Below are positions 18,534 through 27,360 of a DNA stretch of 64,000 bases, one piece after another (the first letter of the stretch is position 1; each line of letters opens with the position of its first letter). Position numbers and translations under genes: made by a program. Below the pieces are notes generated by a model, which saw only the letters and a program-made list of their open reading frames with translations, did not search any database and was not told the DNA's origin. Source of the DNA: Pseudomonas fluorescens (GTDB taxonomy: Bacteria; Pseudomonadota; Gammaproteobacteria; Pseudomonadales; Pseudomonadaceae); contig NZ_CP015637.1 in assembly GCF_001708445.1 (NCBI RefSeq), positions 993,001 through 1,057,000 on the forward strand, in the 5' to 3' direction.

Positions 18534-19697
18534 TTACAGGGGGATTCCGGCTTTAACGCGGTACTGGTTGCGAACGGGCGTTGCATATTGCACCACCAGG
18601 AACGGCCGGTGCTCGGCCGGGCATTCATTCAAGCGCCGTTCCCACTCGGCTTTTGCCTTGGCCAGTTCGTCCGCCGGGAAGACATCTGCCGCCGTGGGCA
18701 CCTGCAATTGTGGGTCGGCATCGCTCCACTGGGCGTACGCCAGGTAGTGCACCGGGAACAAGCGATAACCCCCGAGGATCTGCCGGTCCATTTCCGCCGC
18801 GAGCAGCTTGGTATCTTCGAAACGCTCGGTGATCGGCGCCGCGAAGTTCACATGCACACGACCCTTGTAGCCGGTGATGCCAAGCGCAATGCTCACATCG
18901 TCCTCGCCCGGCGCCTTGCAGTAGGTGCCGGTGGTGGCGCGGATGTACAGTTCGCGGGCCTTGGCAGCATCGCAGGGGTCGTATTCATAGCTGATCGACA
19001 CCGGCGTCAGGTTCAACGACTGGATCACCTCGGCAAACGGCTCGTCCTTGCGGCTGACGTGGAACATCTTCAGGATCGCCGATTCGGTGCGGTCATCCCC
19101 ATCCTTGGCGCGGCCTTCGGCCTGGGCGATCCAGATCGACTGGCAGTCGTTGCGGATCGAATGGTTGATGTACGCCGACAGCAGCTGATAGGCCGCCATT
19201 TTTTCTTTTCGCCCAGTGATCGAGCGGTGCACGATAAAGCTCTTGTTCAAGCGCATCAGGTCGCTGACAAATGGCTTTTGCAGCAGGTTGTCGCCGATGG
19301 CGATGCGCGGTGTCGGCAGGCCGGCGTGGTACACGGCGTAGTTGACGAAGGCCGGGTCCATCACGATATCGCGGTGGTTGGCCAGGAATACGTAGGCGGT
19401 GCCCGACTTGAGTTGCTCGACGCCGGTGTAGGTCACGCCGTCGGTCGCCCGGTCAATGGTGTGGTCGACGTAGTACTCGACTTTGTCCTGCAGCGTGGCC
19501 ACGGTGGTCACACCGGCGAATTCGCGGCGCAGCTTGCGGGCGATCATCGGCTTGAGCAGCCAGCCCAGGGCGCCGGCAAAGCGCGGGAAGCGGAAGTGGG
19601 TCAGGATGTCCAGAAAGGCCTTGTCACTGAACAGCCGGTCCAGTACTGCCGGGACTTCGCTGTCATTGTAAGGTCGGATGGTATCGAATTCGCCCAT
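18534..19697 (-). CDS. PlsC-type 1-acyl-sn-glycerol-3-phosphate acyltransferase-like protein
   Basis: A 387-residue protein with a central acyltransferase domain. The catalytic NHX4D-type motif reads LANHRDIVMDPAF (about residues 126-138), and IHRSI/IVHRSITGRKEKM gives the downstream Arg block with WIAQAEGRAKDGDD as the glycerol-phosphate motif. Family members acylate lysophosphatidate or related lipids at the membrane; the exact substrate of this large form is not known to me. Two adjacent ATGs (19698-19700 and 19695-19697) are possible. I prefer the second, starting MGEFDTIRPYND, because AGAGAG is better spaced. It is a single-gene unit between the REP terminator and a divergent cysteine-rich protein. 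Confidence 0.8.
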   Translation of the reverse strand: MGEFDTIRPYNDSEVPAVLDRLFSDKAFLDILTHFRFPRFAGALGWLLKPMIARKLRREFAGVTTVATLQDKVEYYVDHTIDRATDGVTYTGVEQLKSGTAYVFLANHRDIVMDPAFVNYAVYHAGLPTPRIAIGDNLLQKPFVSDLMRLNKSFIVHRSITGRKEKMAAYQLLSAYINHSIRNDCQSIWIAQAEGRAKDGDDRTESAILKMFHVSRKDEPFAEVIQSLNLTPVSISYEYDPCDAAKARELYIRATTGTYCKAPGEDDVSIALGITGYKGRVHVNFAAPITERFEDTKLLAAEMDRQILGGYRLFPVHYLAYAQWSDADPQLQVPTAADVFPADELAKAKAEWERRLNECPAEHRPFLVVQYATPVRNQYRVKAGIPL

Positions 19698-19828
19698 CAT
19701 GCTCTCTTGTTAGAAACGGCTAGGGTAAGTAGAGGAAATACCAGGGTGCGGCCGCAATATTGGCTCTGCCGTGAATAGCCCTGTAAATAGACCGGCGATT
19801 ATACGCACAAGTCACTTGGGAGACCGCG

Positions 19829-20011
19829 ATGCTGGAAGATGCGACGTACGATTGTCCTTATTGTGGTGAAGAGGTCGAGACAACGGTGGATCTGTCGGGG
19901 GGTGATCAGACCTATATCGAAGACTGCCAGGTGTGCTGCCGCCCGGTCACTTTCAATCTGCAGGTCCATGGTGACGAATGGATGCTGGAAACGCGCAGCG
20001 AAAACGAATAA
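19829..20011 (+). CDS. CPXCG-motif cysteine-rich protein
   Basis: A 60-residue protein starting MLEDATYDCPYCGEEVETTV. It has a CPYCG knuckle (residues 9-13) and a second CQVCC pair (around residues 34-38), so a zinc ribbon is very likely. This is the small CPXCG family, function unknown. GGGAGA lies 6 bases before the ATG. It is followed 13 bases later by the DUF2007 gene, a pairing that suggests co-transcription. Confidence 0.88.
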   Translation: MLEDATYDCPYCGEEVETTVDLSGGDQTYIEDCQVCCRPVTFNLQVHGDEWMLETRSENE

Positions 20012-20024
20012 CGGGGGGGCGCCC

Positions 20025-20285
20025 ATGCAGCGAATCTACGAACCGGAAAACCTGATGGAAGGCGAGCTGCTGCAACAGATGCTCGCCAGCGAGGGCGTCG
20101 AGGCGCACCTGGTGGGGCGGCATTTGCTCGGCGGCACCGGCGAATTGCCGATTTTCGGGCTGTTGGGTTTGGAAGTGGATAATGACCAGGCCGCGTATGC
20201 TCGCGAGCTGATCACCGCTTATAACGGCGCGCAACCGCTGCCCGGCGATGAACCCGACAGCTTCCCCGACGTGTTGGTCTGTTAG
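20025..20285 (+). CDS. DUF2007 family putative signal-transducing protein
   Basis: An 86-residue protein starting MQRIYEPENLMEGELLQQML. The pattern of a short beta-alpha-beta domain with LLASEGVEAHLVGR-type and GLLGLEVDNDQAAYARELI segments fits DUF2007, a small ferredoxin-like fold whose role is unknown. ATG at 20025 follows a G-rich stretch; the frame is open upstream to 19839 only as an overlap of the cysteine-rich gene. It ends 37 bases before the YedK-like gene. Confidence 0.82.
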   Translation: MQRIYEPENLMEGELLQQMLASEGVEAHLVGRHLLGGTGELPIFGLLGLEVDNDQAAYARELITAYNGAQPLPGDEPDSFPDVLVC

Positions 20286-20322
20286 GCTGTCGGTCGGTTT
20301 ACCCCAAGAGTCGTGTTGCCCC

Positions 20323-20943
20323 ATGTGTGGACGTTATGCCCTGTTTCGCTGGAACCCCTCATTTGCTGCCTTGCCGGGTTTTCCGGCAGACCAGCAGGCC
20401 CAGTGGAACATCTCCCCGAATGATTCGGTGCTGATCCAGCGCGCCACCGACGGCCAGCGCACCCTGGCCCGCGCCCGCTGGGGCCTGACCCCAGCGTGGC
20501 TGACCGACCTTTCCCGCACCCCGGCCCATGCCCGTGCCGAAACCCTGGCCGAGCAACCGATGTTTCGCGAGGCCTTTCGCCAGCGTCGTTGCCTGCTGCC
20601 GGCCAACGGTTTCTACGAATGGCGCGGCACCCAGCGCAAGCGTCCGTACTGGCTGACACCGGGCGAGGGTTCGACGCTGTTTTTTGCGGCGATCTGGGAA
20701 GCCTATCCGGTGCAGGAACAGGTGTGGCTGAGCACGGCAGTGGTGACCCAGGCGGCGCAGAGCCAGCGCCGGCCGTTGATTCTGGATGCGGCGGGGCAGG
20801 AGGCCTGGCTCGATCCTGAAACACCGTTGCATGTGTTGCAGGGCTTGTTGGCCAGTGAGCCGACCGCGTTGCGCGAGCGGGTACTGGCCAATATGGTGAA
20901 CGATCCGAAGCTCAATGGCCCGGAGTGCCTGACGCCGGGTTGA
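20323..20943 (+). CDS. SOS response-associated peptidase-family (YedK/HMCES-like) protein, divergent active site
   Basis: A 206-residue protein starting MCGRYALFRWNPSFAALPGF, so Cys2 becomes N-terminal after Met removal, as required in YedK/HMCES for the thiazolidine link to abasic sites in single-stranded DNA. The active-site Glu in LLPANGFYEWRG (Glu99) is present. However, the usual Asn of the NARxET motif is His69 here (HARAET). The catalytic His of the HxRMP motif is Ser147 (SQRRP). I align these to E. coli N75 and H160 from family knowledge. It may have altered DNA-protein crosslink or release chemistry. Not adjacent to any SOS gene. Confidence 0.85.
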   Translation: MCGRYALFRWNPSFAALPGFPADQQAQWNISPNDSVLIQRATDGQRTLARARWGLTPAWLTDLSRTPAHARAETLAEQPMFREAFRQRRCLLPANGFYEWRGTQRKRPYWLTPGEGSTLFFAAIWEAYPVQEQVWLSTAVVTQAAQSQRRPLILDAAGQEAWLDPETPLHVLQGLLASEPTALRERVLANMVNDPKLNGPECLTPG

Positions 20944-20958
20944 GCCTGTGAGTGATCT

Positions 20959-20994
20959 GCGGCCTCATCGCGAGCAATGCCCGCGATAGGCCGC
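20959..20994. repeat. Palindrome between convergent genes (possible terminator)
   Basis: GCGGCCT (20959-20965) and AGGCCGC (20988-20994) enclose ATCGCG/CGCGAT, giving a long GC-rich hairpin between the YedK-like and chemoreceptor stop codons. No T-run follows. Its sequence is a REP-like variant. Confidence 0.55.
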
Positions 20995-21012
20995 TCAAGA
21001 TCGCCGAAAAGC

Positions 21013-23151
21013 TTAAACCTTGAACTGATTGATCAAGCGCCGCTGCTGCTCCGCCAGTTTGGTCAAATCCGCACTGGCCGCACTCGACTCATCCGCACCG
21101 CCCGCCACTTCATTGGCCACTTGGCCAATATTGATCACATTGCGATTGATGTCCTCGGCCACCGCGCTCTGCTCTTCGGCAGCGCTGGCGATCTGGGTGT
21201 TCATGTCGTTGATCACCGACACCGCCTGGGTAATGGTCTCCAGTGCTTCGGCGGCCTTGGCGGCGTGCTGCACGCTTTCGTCGGTACGGTTCTGGCTGTC
21301 TTCCATCACGCGCACCACTTCTCGCGTACCTTGCTGCAACTGCTGGATCATGGCCTGGATTTCTTCGGTGGCCTTCTGGGTCTTTTGCGCCAGGTTACGC
21401 ACTTCATCTGCCACGACGGCAAACCCACGGCCTTGCTCGCCGGCCCGTGCCGCTTCAATCGCCGCATTGAGCGCCAGCAGGTTGGTCTGTTCGGCAATCC
21501 CACGAATGGCTGTGAGGATCGCGTTGATGTTCTCGCTGTCCTTGGCCAGGGTTTGCACCACGCCCACGGCCTTGCCGATTTCTTGGGCGAGTGCGCCGAT
21601 CGAGCTCGAGGTGTCGCGCACAATGCGCATGCCTTGGCTCGCGGCCTGGTCAGCGTGGTTGGCCGCTTGCGCAGCCTGGGTCGCGTTACGCGCTACGTCC
21701 TGGGCGGTGGCGGTCATTTCGTGCACCGCGGTGGCGACCTGGTCGATCTCGACCATCTGTTTATGCACGCCCTGGTTGGTGCGAATCGCGATGTCGGCAG
21801 TGTGTTCCGAAGAGTCGCTGACCTTCTGCACCGAACTCACCACCTGGGTGATCATGCCCTGCAGCTTGATCAGGAAAGTATTGAAGCCGGTGGCAATCGC
21901 GCCCAGTTCATCGGCGCGATCACTGGTCAGGCGCCGCGTGAGGTCGCCTTCGCCCTGGGCGATGTCGTTGAGCATCGCCACCATTTGCTTGAGTGGGCGA
22001 GCGATGCCGTGACCTACCAGCCAGATCACCAGCAAGCCAATGCCAGCAATCAACAGGCCGACCATGGTCATGCCGAAGATATCGGTCTTGCGCTGGGTAT
22101 CCAGGTCGCTTTGCAGTGTTTGCAGTTCGGCCATGACGGCGCTCAGGGGTAACTGCATCATCAGGGTCCAGCGCGCGTCGGTCTGACCGATGTTGAACGG
22201 CAGGAACAGTTCGATATGCCCGTGCTCATGGTCGATGTCGTACCGCACTTCGCCGACTTTCAGTTGATTGAGATTGGCCAGTTCGTTGCCGTCGAGCAGG
22301 TCGGAGGCTTTTTCACCGAGCTTGCTGGGGTCCTTGGTAGACGCCACCAGGCGTCCGTTGCTGGAGATCAGTGCCAGTTCACCGGCTCCGTTGTAGAGTT
22401 TTTGATCCGCGCTGGTGAGCATGTCCTGGATGAAGTTCACCGACAGGTCGGCACCGACGATGCCCTGGAAGGCGCCGTCAATCATGATCGGTTCGATAAA
22501 CGAAGCCAGCATCACCATGGCGTTGCCGACCTTGTAAGGTGCGGGGTCGATGGCGCAGGGCTTTTTGCTTTCCTTGGAGCACAGGTAGTACTCGCTGGCG
22601 CGCACGCCCGTGGACAGCATCTTCTGATCGGCGACATCGGCGAGCTTGTCCAGGCCGAGGCTGCCATCCGCGTTGCGATACCACCAAGGAATGAAGCGGC
22701 CGTCGACACCCATGCCGACGATGGGGCTTTTCACGTAGGCAGCGTCGTTGTGATCGATCGCATTGGGTTCCCAGCCGATATAGGCGCCGAGGATTTTCGG
22801 GTTGCGCACCACGGTTTCGTGCAGCAGGTTGATCAGTTGTTCGCGGCCAATTTGCAAGGCGGCATCGCCTTTGGCGTCTTTCATGCCGAGCAGGGCGTTG
22901 GTGGTGGCCAGGCTTCTTGCTGTCACCAGGGGCGCCTCCAGTTCTCGCTGGATCAATGTGGCCTGGGTTTGCGCCAATGCAGTGAGGCGCTGTTCGATGA
23001 TCTGCTCGAACTGTGCCTGGGTGCGGGCCTGCACCATCTCCTGTGTGCGGGCGCCGGCAAACAAGGCGTAGAGCACCAGCACGGCGACCACACTCAGCAC
23101 AATGGCCCCGGCCAGTGCGGCGACGGAAAACTGAATCGACTTGAACTTCAT
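21013..23151 (-). CDS. Methyl-accepting chemotaxis protein, dCache sensor
   Basis: A 712-residue chemoreceptor. Membrane helix 1 is at about residues 9-31, then a large periplasmic double-Cache sensor (about 40-345). The sensor contains [18 protein letters not shown] and [15 protein letters not shown]. Helix 2 (about 360-380) is followed by a HAMP domain with [13 protein letters not shown]. The signalling hairpin tip is [20 protein letters not shown]. It ends LINQFKV, without a CheR/CheB pentapeptide. It senses a small ligand; which one cannot be told from sequence. The gene order with the M48 protease is conserved near mqo in Pseudomonas. No other chemotaxis gene is adjacent. Confidence 0.93.
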   Translation of the reverse strand: MKFKSIQFSVAALAGAIVLSVVAVLVLYALFAGARTQEMVQARTQAQFEQIIEQRLTALAQTQATLIQRELEAPLVTARSLATTNALLGMKDAKGDAALQIGREQLINLLHETVVRNPKILGAYIGWEPNAIDHNDAAYVKSPIVGMGVDGRFIPWWYRNADGSLGLDKLADVADQKMLSTGVRASEYYLCSKESKKPCAIDPAPYKVGNAMVMLASFIEPIMIDGAFQGIVGADLSVNFIQDMLTSADQKLYNGAGELALISSNGRLVASTKDPSKLGEKASDLLDGNELANLNQLKVGEVRYDIDHEHGHIELFLPFNIGQTDARWTLMMQLPLSAVMAELQTLQSDLDTQRKTDIFGMTMVGLLIAGIGLLVIWLVGHGIARPLKQMVAMLNDIAQGEGDLTRRLTSDRADELGAIATGFNTFLIKLQGMITQVVSSVQKVSDSSEHTADIAIRTNQGVHKQMVEIDQVATAVHEMTATAQDVARNATQAAQAANHADQAASQGMRIVRDTSSSIGALAQEIGKAVGVVQTLAKDSENINAILTAIRGIAEQTNLLALNAAIEAARAGEQGRGFAVVADEVRNLAQKTQKATEEIQAMIQQLQQGTREVVRVMEDSQNRTDESVQHAAKAAEALETITQAVSVINDMNTQIASAAEEQSAVAEDINRNVINIGQVANEVAGGADESSAASADLTKLAEQQRRLINQFKV

Positions 23152-23395
23152 GAAGGCTCCAGGCGCAGGGGGGGAAGGGCTGCTTGTTTATATCGGCCAT
23201 GGACGCGGGAGGCATGAGGGTTTGCTCCACGAATTAATGCGAGCTGTCGCAAATGGAATGCTTGCCGCCGTTGTCGGGGTGTGGGATGTATCTGAAATTT
23301 AGCGGCTACACGTCTGGTGTATCTGGCGTCGATACAATTCACCGCCTACGATACGCGCCATGTTTTCAGGGCTTTTTTTCAGGGAGAGTATGTTG

Positions 23396-24214
23396 ATGAA
23401 GAAATCATTGGCCGTAAGTGTGTTGGCAGCAGCGGTACTGCTGGCCGGGTGTCAATCGGTCAACACCACCAGCGGTGGCGCCGTTGGGGTTGAGCGCAAG
23501 CAATATATGTTCAGCATGCTGTCGAGCCAGGAAGTCGACCAGATGTATGCGCAGTCCTATCAGCAGACCCTGGGCGAAGCCAGTAGCAAAGGCCAGTTGG
23601 ACAAGACCAGCGCCAACGCCAAGCGCGTGCAGGCTATCGCCAACCGCTTGATCGCCCAGGCGCCCACCTTCCGCCCGGATGCGGCGCAGTGGAAGTGGGA
23701 AGTCAACCTGATCAAGAGCGATGAAATGAACGCCAACTGCGGGCCTGGCGGCAAGATCTTCGTGTACAGCGCCTTGATCGACAACCTCAAGCTCACCGAT
23801 GACGAGTTGGCCGCAGTGATGGGCCATGAAATCGCCCACGCCTTGCGCGAGCATGGACGTGAAGCCATGTCCAAGGCCTACGGCATCGAAATGGCCAAGC
23901 AGGGCGCCGGTGCGTTGTTCGGCCTGGGCCAGGACAGCCTGGCGCTGGCCGACACCGTGGCCAACTACGGCATGACCTTGCCTAACAGCCGCAGCAATGA
24001 GAACGAAGCAGACCTGATCGGCCTGGAACTGGCGGCCCGCGCGGGCTACAACCCGAATGCGGCCATCACGCTATGGAACAAGATGGCCAAGGCTTCGGAA
24101 GGCGCGCCACCGGAATTCATGAGCACTCACCCGGCCTCCGACAGCCGGATCGCCTCGTTGCAGGCAGCGATTCCGAAGGTGATGCCGCTCTACCAGCAGG
24201 CCAAAAAATCTTGA
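23396..24214 (+). CDS. M48-family metallopeptidase lipoprotein
   Basis: A 272-residue lipoprotein with signal MKKSLAVSVLAAAVLLAGCQ and lipobox LAGC (Cys19). The Zn motif HEIAH is at GHEIAHALREHGREAM, and the third ligand is in NENEADLIGLELAARAGY. No transmembrane helices follow, so this is the periplasmic LoiP/YcaL-type (M48C), active on outer-membrane or periplasmic proteins. The start at 23396 is chosen because AGGGAGAG sits 8 bases upstream; ATGs at 23360 and 23390 are in frame but poorly spaced. A REPIN follows. Confidence 0.9.
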   Translation: MKKSLAVSVLAAAVLLAGCQSVNTTSGGAVGVERKQYMFSMLSSQEVDQMYAQSYQQTLGEASSKGQLDKTSANAKRVQAIANRLIAQAPTFRPDAAQWKWEVNLIKSDEMNANCGPGGKIFVYSALIDNLKLTDDELAAVMGHEIAHALREHGREAMSKAYGIEMAKQGAGALFGLGQDSLALADTVANYGMTLPNSRSNENEADLIGLELAARAGYNPNAAITLWNKMAKASEGAPPEFMSTHPASDSRIASLQAAIPKVMPLYQQAKKS

Positions 24215-24232
24215 TCCTGTGAAGGTCTAAAT

Positions 24233-24315
24233 GTGGGAGGGGGCTTGCCCCCGATAGCGGTGTAAAGCCAGTGGAGATATCGACTGGCGCACCGCAATGG
24301 TGGGCAAGCCCTAAC
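24233..24315. repeat. Decayed REPIN (GGGAGGGGGC type)
   Basis: The left arm from 24233 reads GTGGGAGGGGGCTTGCCCCC. The right arm (GGTGGGCAAGCCC, 24299-24311) has lost several bases, so the large inverted pair no longer closes fully. Confidence 0.7.
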
Positions 24316-24352
24316 ACCTGTCAGTTAAGAGATAGAACGGGCAAACAGCAAC

Positions 24353-24376
24353 CTGTGGCAAGCCCGCTCGCCACAG
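24353..24376. repeat. REP palindrome, GTGGCGAG type
   Basis: CTGTGGCAAGCCCGCTCGCCACAG is the same type as the palindrome at 6811-6834. A further degraded GGGCAAGCCCC copy lies at about 24410-24421. Confidence 0.75.
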
Positions 24377-24436
24377 TTACAGTGTTTCTCCTTCACTGGC
24401 AGGCATTAGGGCAAGCCCCTTTTCACAGTGGATCGC

Positions 24437-25021
24437 TTAAATCCAGCCGCTGCTCTGCATGGCCTTGTACACCGCCACAATCGCCAGGACAAAGAACGCC
24501 GTAGCCGCCAGTCGACGAATCAACGTCAGCGGCAGTTTCTCCGCTGCGAAATTCCCCGCCAGAACCACCGGGACGTTGGCAATCAACATGCCCAGGGTGG
24601 TGCCGATGATCACCAGCCACAACTCCGGATACTGGGCCGCCAGCATCACTGTGGCGATCTGTGTCTTGTCGCCGATTTCTGCAAGGAAAAACGCAATCAG
24701 CGTGGTCAGGAATGGCCCGAATTTGCGCGTGGTACTGGCTTCGTCATCATCGAGTTTGTCCGGCACCAGGGTCCACAGCGCCGTGGCACAGAAGCTTGCC
24801 GCCAGGATCCAGTGCAACACCGCATCCGAGAAGAAACTGCCAAACCAGGCACCCACGGCACCCGCAGCCGCATGGTTGGCCAGGGTCGCGGCGACGATGC
24901 CGGCGATGATCGGCCAGGGTTTGCGAAAGCGCGCGGCAAGGATGAGTGCGAGCAGTTGCGTCTTGTCGCCGATTTCGGCCAAGGCAACGATTGCGGTAGG
25001 AACGAGTAGTGAATCCAGCAT
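24437..25021 (-). CDS. TMEM165/GDT1 (UPF0016) family manganese exporter
   Basis: A 194-residue, six-helix membrane protein starting MLDSLLVPTAIVALAEIGDK. Both family signatures are present: EIGDKTQLLAL near residue 16 and FFLAEIGDKTQIATVML in the second half, the tandem helices that bind the cation. Bacterial members export Mn2+ (MneA in Vibrio). The long frame back to 25246 is spurious: it runs through a yybP-ykoY-type manganese riboswitch, which strongly supports the Mn role. The gene lies downstream of rsmC on the same strand. Confidence 0.92.
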   Translation of the reverse strand: MLDSLLVPTAIVALAEIGDKTQLLALILAARFRKPWPIIAGIVAATLANHAAAGAVGAWFGSFFSDAVLHWILAASFCATALWTLVPDKLDDDEASTTRKFGPFLTTLIAFFLAEIGDKTQIATVMLAAQYPELWLVIIGTTLGMLIANVPVVLAGNFAAEKLPLTLIRRLAATAFFVLAIVAVYKAMQSSGWI

Positions 25022-25035
25022 CAGGTAGTTTCCAG

Positions 25036-25224
25036 GGGGCGGGTCGACACGGCTATGACACGTACAGCCTTCCCGCCCCGGGTAAGGTGTGCGTGTCATA
25101 GGTCTTGTCAAACCCCGGTCCGTCTGTGCGGACTCCTGGGTCGCATACGCCATGGCCTGTTGACCAAGTATGTTGACGTATGCCGGACGAGCGTGGCGCT
25201 CGTGGGAGACTACTCCCCTAGGAC
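25036..25224 (-). promoter_or_regulatory. yybP-ykoY-type manganese riboswitch with expression platform
   Basis: On the minus strand, CCTAGGGGAGTAGTCTCCC opens the aptamer, and GTCAACATACTTGG is the conserved second loop. The closing stem P1 is GTCCTAGG (25224-25217) with CCTATGAC (25102-25095). Downstream, CTATGACACG (25101-25092) can pair with CGTGTCATAG (25062-25053), which would break P1. A second helix is GGGGCGGG (25079-25072) with CCCGCCCC (25043-25036). Ligand-bound P1 and the first downstream hairpin are mutually exclusive, giving a switch ahead of the exporter gene. The assignment is by recognised motifs, not by a covariance search. Confidence 0.88.
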
Positions 25225-25281
25225 GGAGCGGATTCTGCCTAGGCAAAATCCATTCGGCAAGCCTTCTTTTTCAAATGCCCA

Positions 25282-26280
25282 TCAGGGGCGCTTGGCGCGG
25301 TAGATGCGAAAACCATTGCCCTCGGCCTTGACCGCACACACGCCCAGGTGCTCTTCGATCAACGGTTGGTACTTCAGGAAGCTATTCGCAACCAGGCGAA
25401 GTTCGCCACCTTTTGCCAGGTGTTTTGCCGCTTTTCGCAGCAGGTTTTCAGTGGCGAAATAATCGGTGTGCACCCCGACATGGAACGGCGGGTTGCTCAA
25501 GATGGCGTTCAACCCCATCGGTGCGGCGTCGATGCCATCACCGGTCAACACCTCGGCCTCCAACCCATTGGCGGCCAGGGTGAGGCGACTGCTGGCGGCG
25601 GCGAAGGCGTCCACATCCAGCATCGTTACGGTGTTGTGTGGGTAGCGACGCTTTACCGCCGCCCCTAACACACCGGCGCCGCAACCGAAGTCCAGCAAAT
25701 GGCCGCTGGGCAGCTTGTCCAGATGCTCCAGCAACAGCTCGGTGCCACGATCCAGACGGCCGTGGCTGAACACACCCGGCAGGCTCACCACCTTGAGCGG
25801 CCCTTCGGCCAGCGGTACTTCGAACACCTGTGCCAGGCTCTCCAGCTCGAGCGCCTGGGGCGCATTGGCCACGGTGACTTGCCACAGCTGGCAATGCCGT
25901 GCGTTGTCGAGCTTGCGCGGTTTGCCAAAGGGCGCCATCTGCTTGGCGGCGCTTTCGATACCGGCTTTTTTCTCGCCCACCAGAAACAGCTCGGCGCCGG
26001 GCAGGCGTGCGGCCACGGCATTGAGCAGGTAGTCGGTGAGGTCCTTGGACTTGGGCAGGAAGATCACCGCGGCATCGAACCCGCGCTCGGGCGCATTCAC
26101 GCCAAACTGGCTGCGCTCCGGGAAGCGTGCGTCGAGCGCCGCCTGGTCGCCGGCATGCCAGCACCAGCCGTGGGCGTTGGGCAGGCGACCGAGCAGGTCA
26201 TCGGCGGGCAAGCCCACCAGCAACAGGTTGCCTTGAAAAAGTTCGGCCTGACGAAGCAGTACTTCACTGCGCGGATCCAT
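25282..26280 (-). CDS. rsmC: 16S rRNA (guanine(1207)-N(2))-methyltransferase RsmC
   Basis: A 332-residue two-domain methyltransferase. The N-terminal inactive MTase-like half (to about residue 160) is followed by a SAM-binding half with [15 protein letters not shown] and the catalytic NPPF motif in [14 protein letters not shown]. RsmC methylates G1207 in helix 34 of 16S rRNA after assembly. The start ([15 protein letters not shown]) has an upstream AAGGAG. It precedes the riboswitch-controlled Mn exporter and follows the 2-hydroxyacid dehydrogenase gene, as in other Pseudomonas. Confidence 0.93.
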   Translation of the reverse strand: MDPRSEVLLRQAELFQGNLLLVGLPADDLLGRLPNAHGWCWHAGDQAALDARFPERSQFGVNAPERGFDAAVIFLPKSKDLTDYLLNAVAARLPGAELFLVGEKKAGIESAAKQMAPFGKPRKLDNARHCQLWQVTVANAPQALELESLAQVFEVPLAEGPLKVVSLPGVFSHGRLDRGTELLLEHLDKLPSGHLLDFGCGAGVLGAAVKRRYPHNTVTMLDVDAFAAASSRLTLAANGLEAEVLTGDGIDAAPMGLNAILSNPPFHVGVHTDYFATENLLRKAAKHLAKGGELRLVANSFLKYQPLIEEHLGVCAVKAEGNGFRIYRAKRP

Positions 26281-26310
26281 GGTCTGCTCCTTGAAAAGGG
26301 GCGCAGTTTA

Positions 26311-27276
26311 TCAACTGACGACGCGCAGCGGGGCGCCGCTGAAAAAGCCCCTGGCGTTTTCCGCCAATTGGCCAACGATGCGCTGCCGCGCCTCGCGACT
26401 GCCCCAGGCGTTATGCGGCGTGACGATCAAGCGTGGGATATCACTGGCCAGCAGCGGGTTGCCGGCGACCGGTGGCTCGACACTCAGCACGTCGGTCGCC
26501 GCGCCACCCAGGTGGCCGCTGCGCAAGGCATCGGCCAGGGCCTGTTCGTTGATCAAGCCACCGCGTGCGGTATTGACCACAAACGCTCCGGGCTTGAGCA
26601 GCGCCAGTTCGCGGGTGCCGATAAAGTCGCGGGTATGTTCATTGAGCGGGCAGTGCAAGGTCAGCGCATCGACCTGCGCCAGCAATTCATCCAACGGCAC
26701 GCGATCAGCACGGGCAGGGCGCCCGGGAATCGCGCCGAGTAGCACGCGCATGCCAAAGGCTTCGGCCAGGCGCGCCACGGCACTGCCCAGTTCGCCATGG
26801 CCCAGCAGGCCAAGGGTTTTGCCTTCCAGTTCGACGATAGGGTGGTCCAGCAGGCAGAACTGCTTGGCGTGCTGCCATTTGCCCGCGCTCACATCCTGCT
26901 GATAGTCCTTCAAGCGCGTCGCCAGGTTGAGCAGCAGCATGATCGTGTGCTGCGCCACCGACGGAGTGCCGTAGCCCTGGCAGTTGCTCACGGTGACGCC
27001 ATGGGCGCGGGCGGCCTCCAGGTCAACGTTGTTGGTGCCGGTGGCCGACACCAGGATCAACTTGAGCTCCGGGCAGGCCGCGAGGGTTTCGCTGTTGAGC
27101 GGGATTTTGTTGCTGATGGCGACTTGAGCGCCTTGCAGGCGTTCGATCACATTTTGCGGCGTAGTGCCCGTCAACAGCTGCAAGTCGCTGAAACGACTGC
27201 GCAGCTCACTGAGGTCAAGATCTCCCAGGTCCAGGGAGGGGTGATCAAGGAAGACGGCGCGGCGATTGTTCGTCAT
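26311..27276 (-). CDS. D-2-hydroxyacid dehydrogenase (hydroxypyruvate/glycerate dehydrogenase-like)
   Basis: A 321-residue NAD(P)-dependent dehydrogenase starting MTNNRRAVFLDHPSLDLGDL. The Rossmann motif is GLLGHGELGSAVA, and the catalytic triad is Arg in VVNTARGGLINE, Glu in DVLSVEPP and His in VTPHNAWGS. Closest in overall look to the HprA glycerate/hydroxypyruvate reductases encoded next to rsmC in Pseudomonas, but the substrate is not certain. The frame begins at an in-phase TTG (27277-27279); the ATG at 27276 is the likelier start, with AAGGT upstream. Divergent from the LysE gene. Confidence 0.88.
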   Translation of the reverse strand: MTNNRRAVFLDHPSLDLGDLDLSELRSRFSDLQLLTGTTPQNVIERLQGAQVAISNKIPLNSETLAACPELKLILVSATGTNNVDLEAARAHGVTVSNCQGYGTPSVAQHTIMLLLNLATRLKDYQQDVSAGKWQHAKQFCLLDHPIVELEGKTLGLLGHGELGSAVARLAEAFGMRVLLGAIPGRPARADRVPLDELLAQVDALTLHCPLNEHTRDFIGTRELALLKPGAFVVNTARGGLINEQALADALRSGHLGGAATDVLSVEPPVAGNPLLASDIPRLIVTPHNAWGSREARQRIVGQLAENARGFFSGAPLRVVS

Positions 27277-27360
27277 CAACTGTACCTTTTGCGACAGGGT
27301 TCGAAGGCGTAATCTGCCGAGCCTATCAGATGAAATAATCCGTTACTTAATGGAGTGAGT

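Noticed and set aside
24437-25246. A 269-codon version of the UPF0016 protein.
   Set aside because: The extra 75 N-terminal codons run through the manganese riboswitch and are not membrane-protein-like. The conserved start is at 25021.
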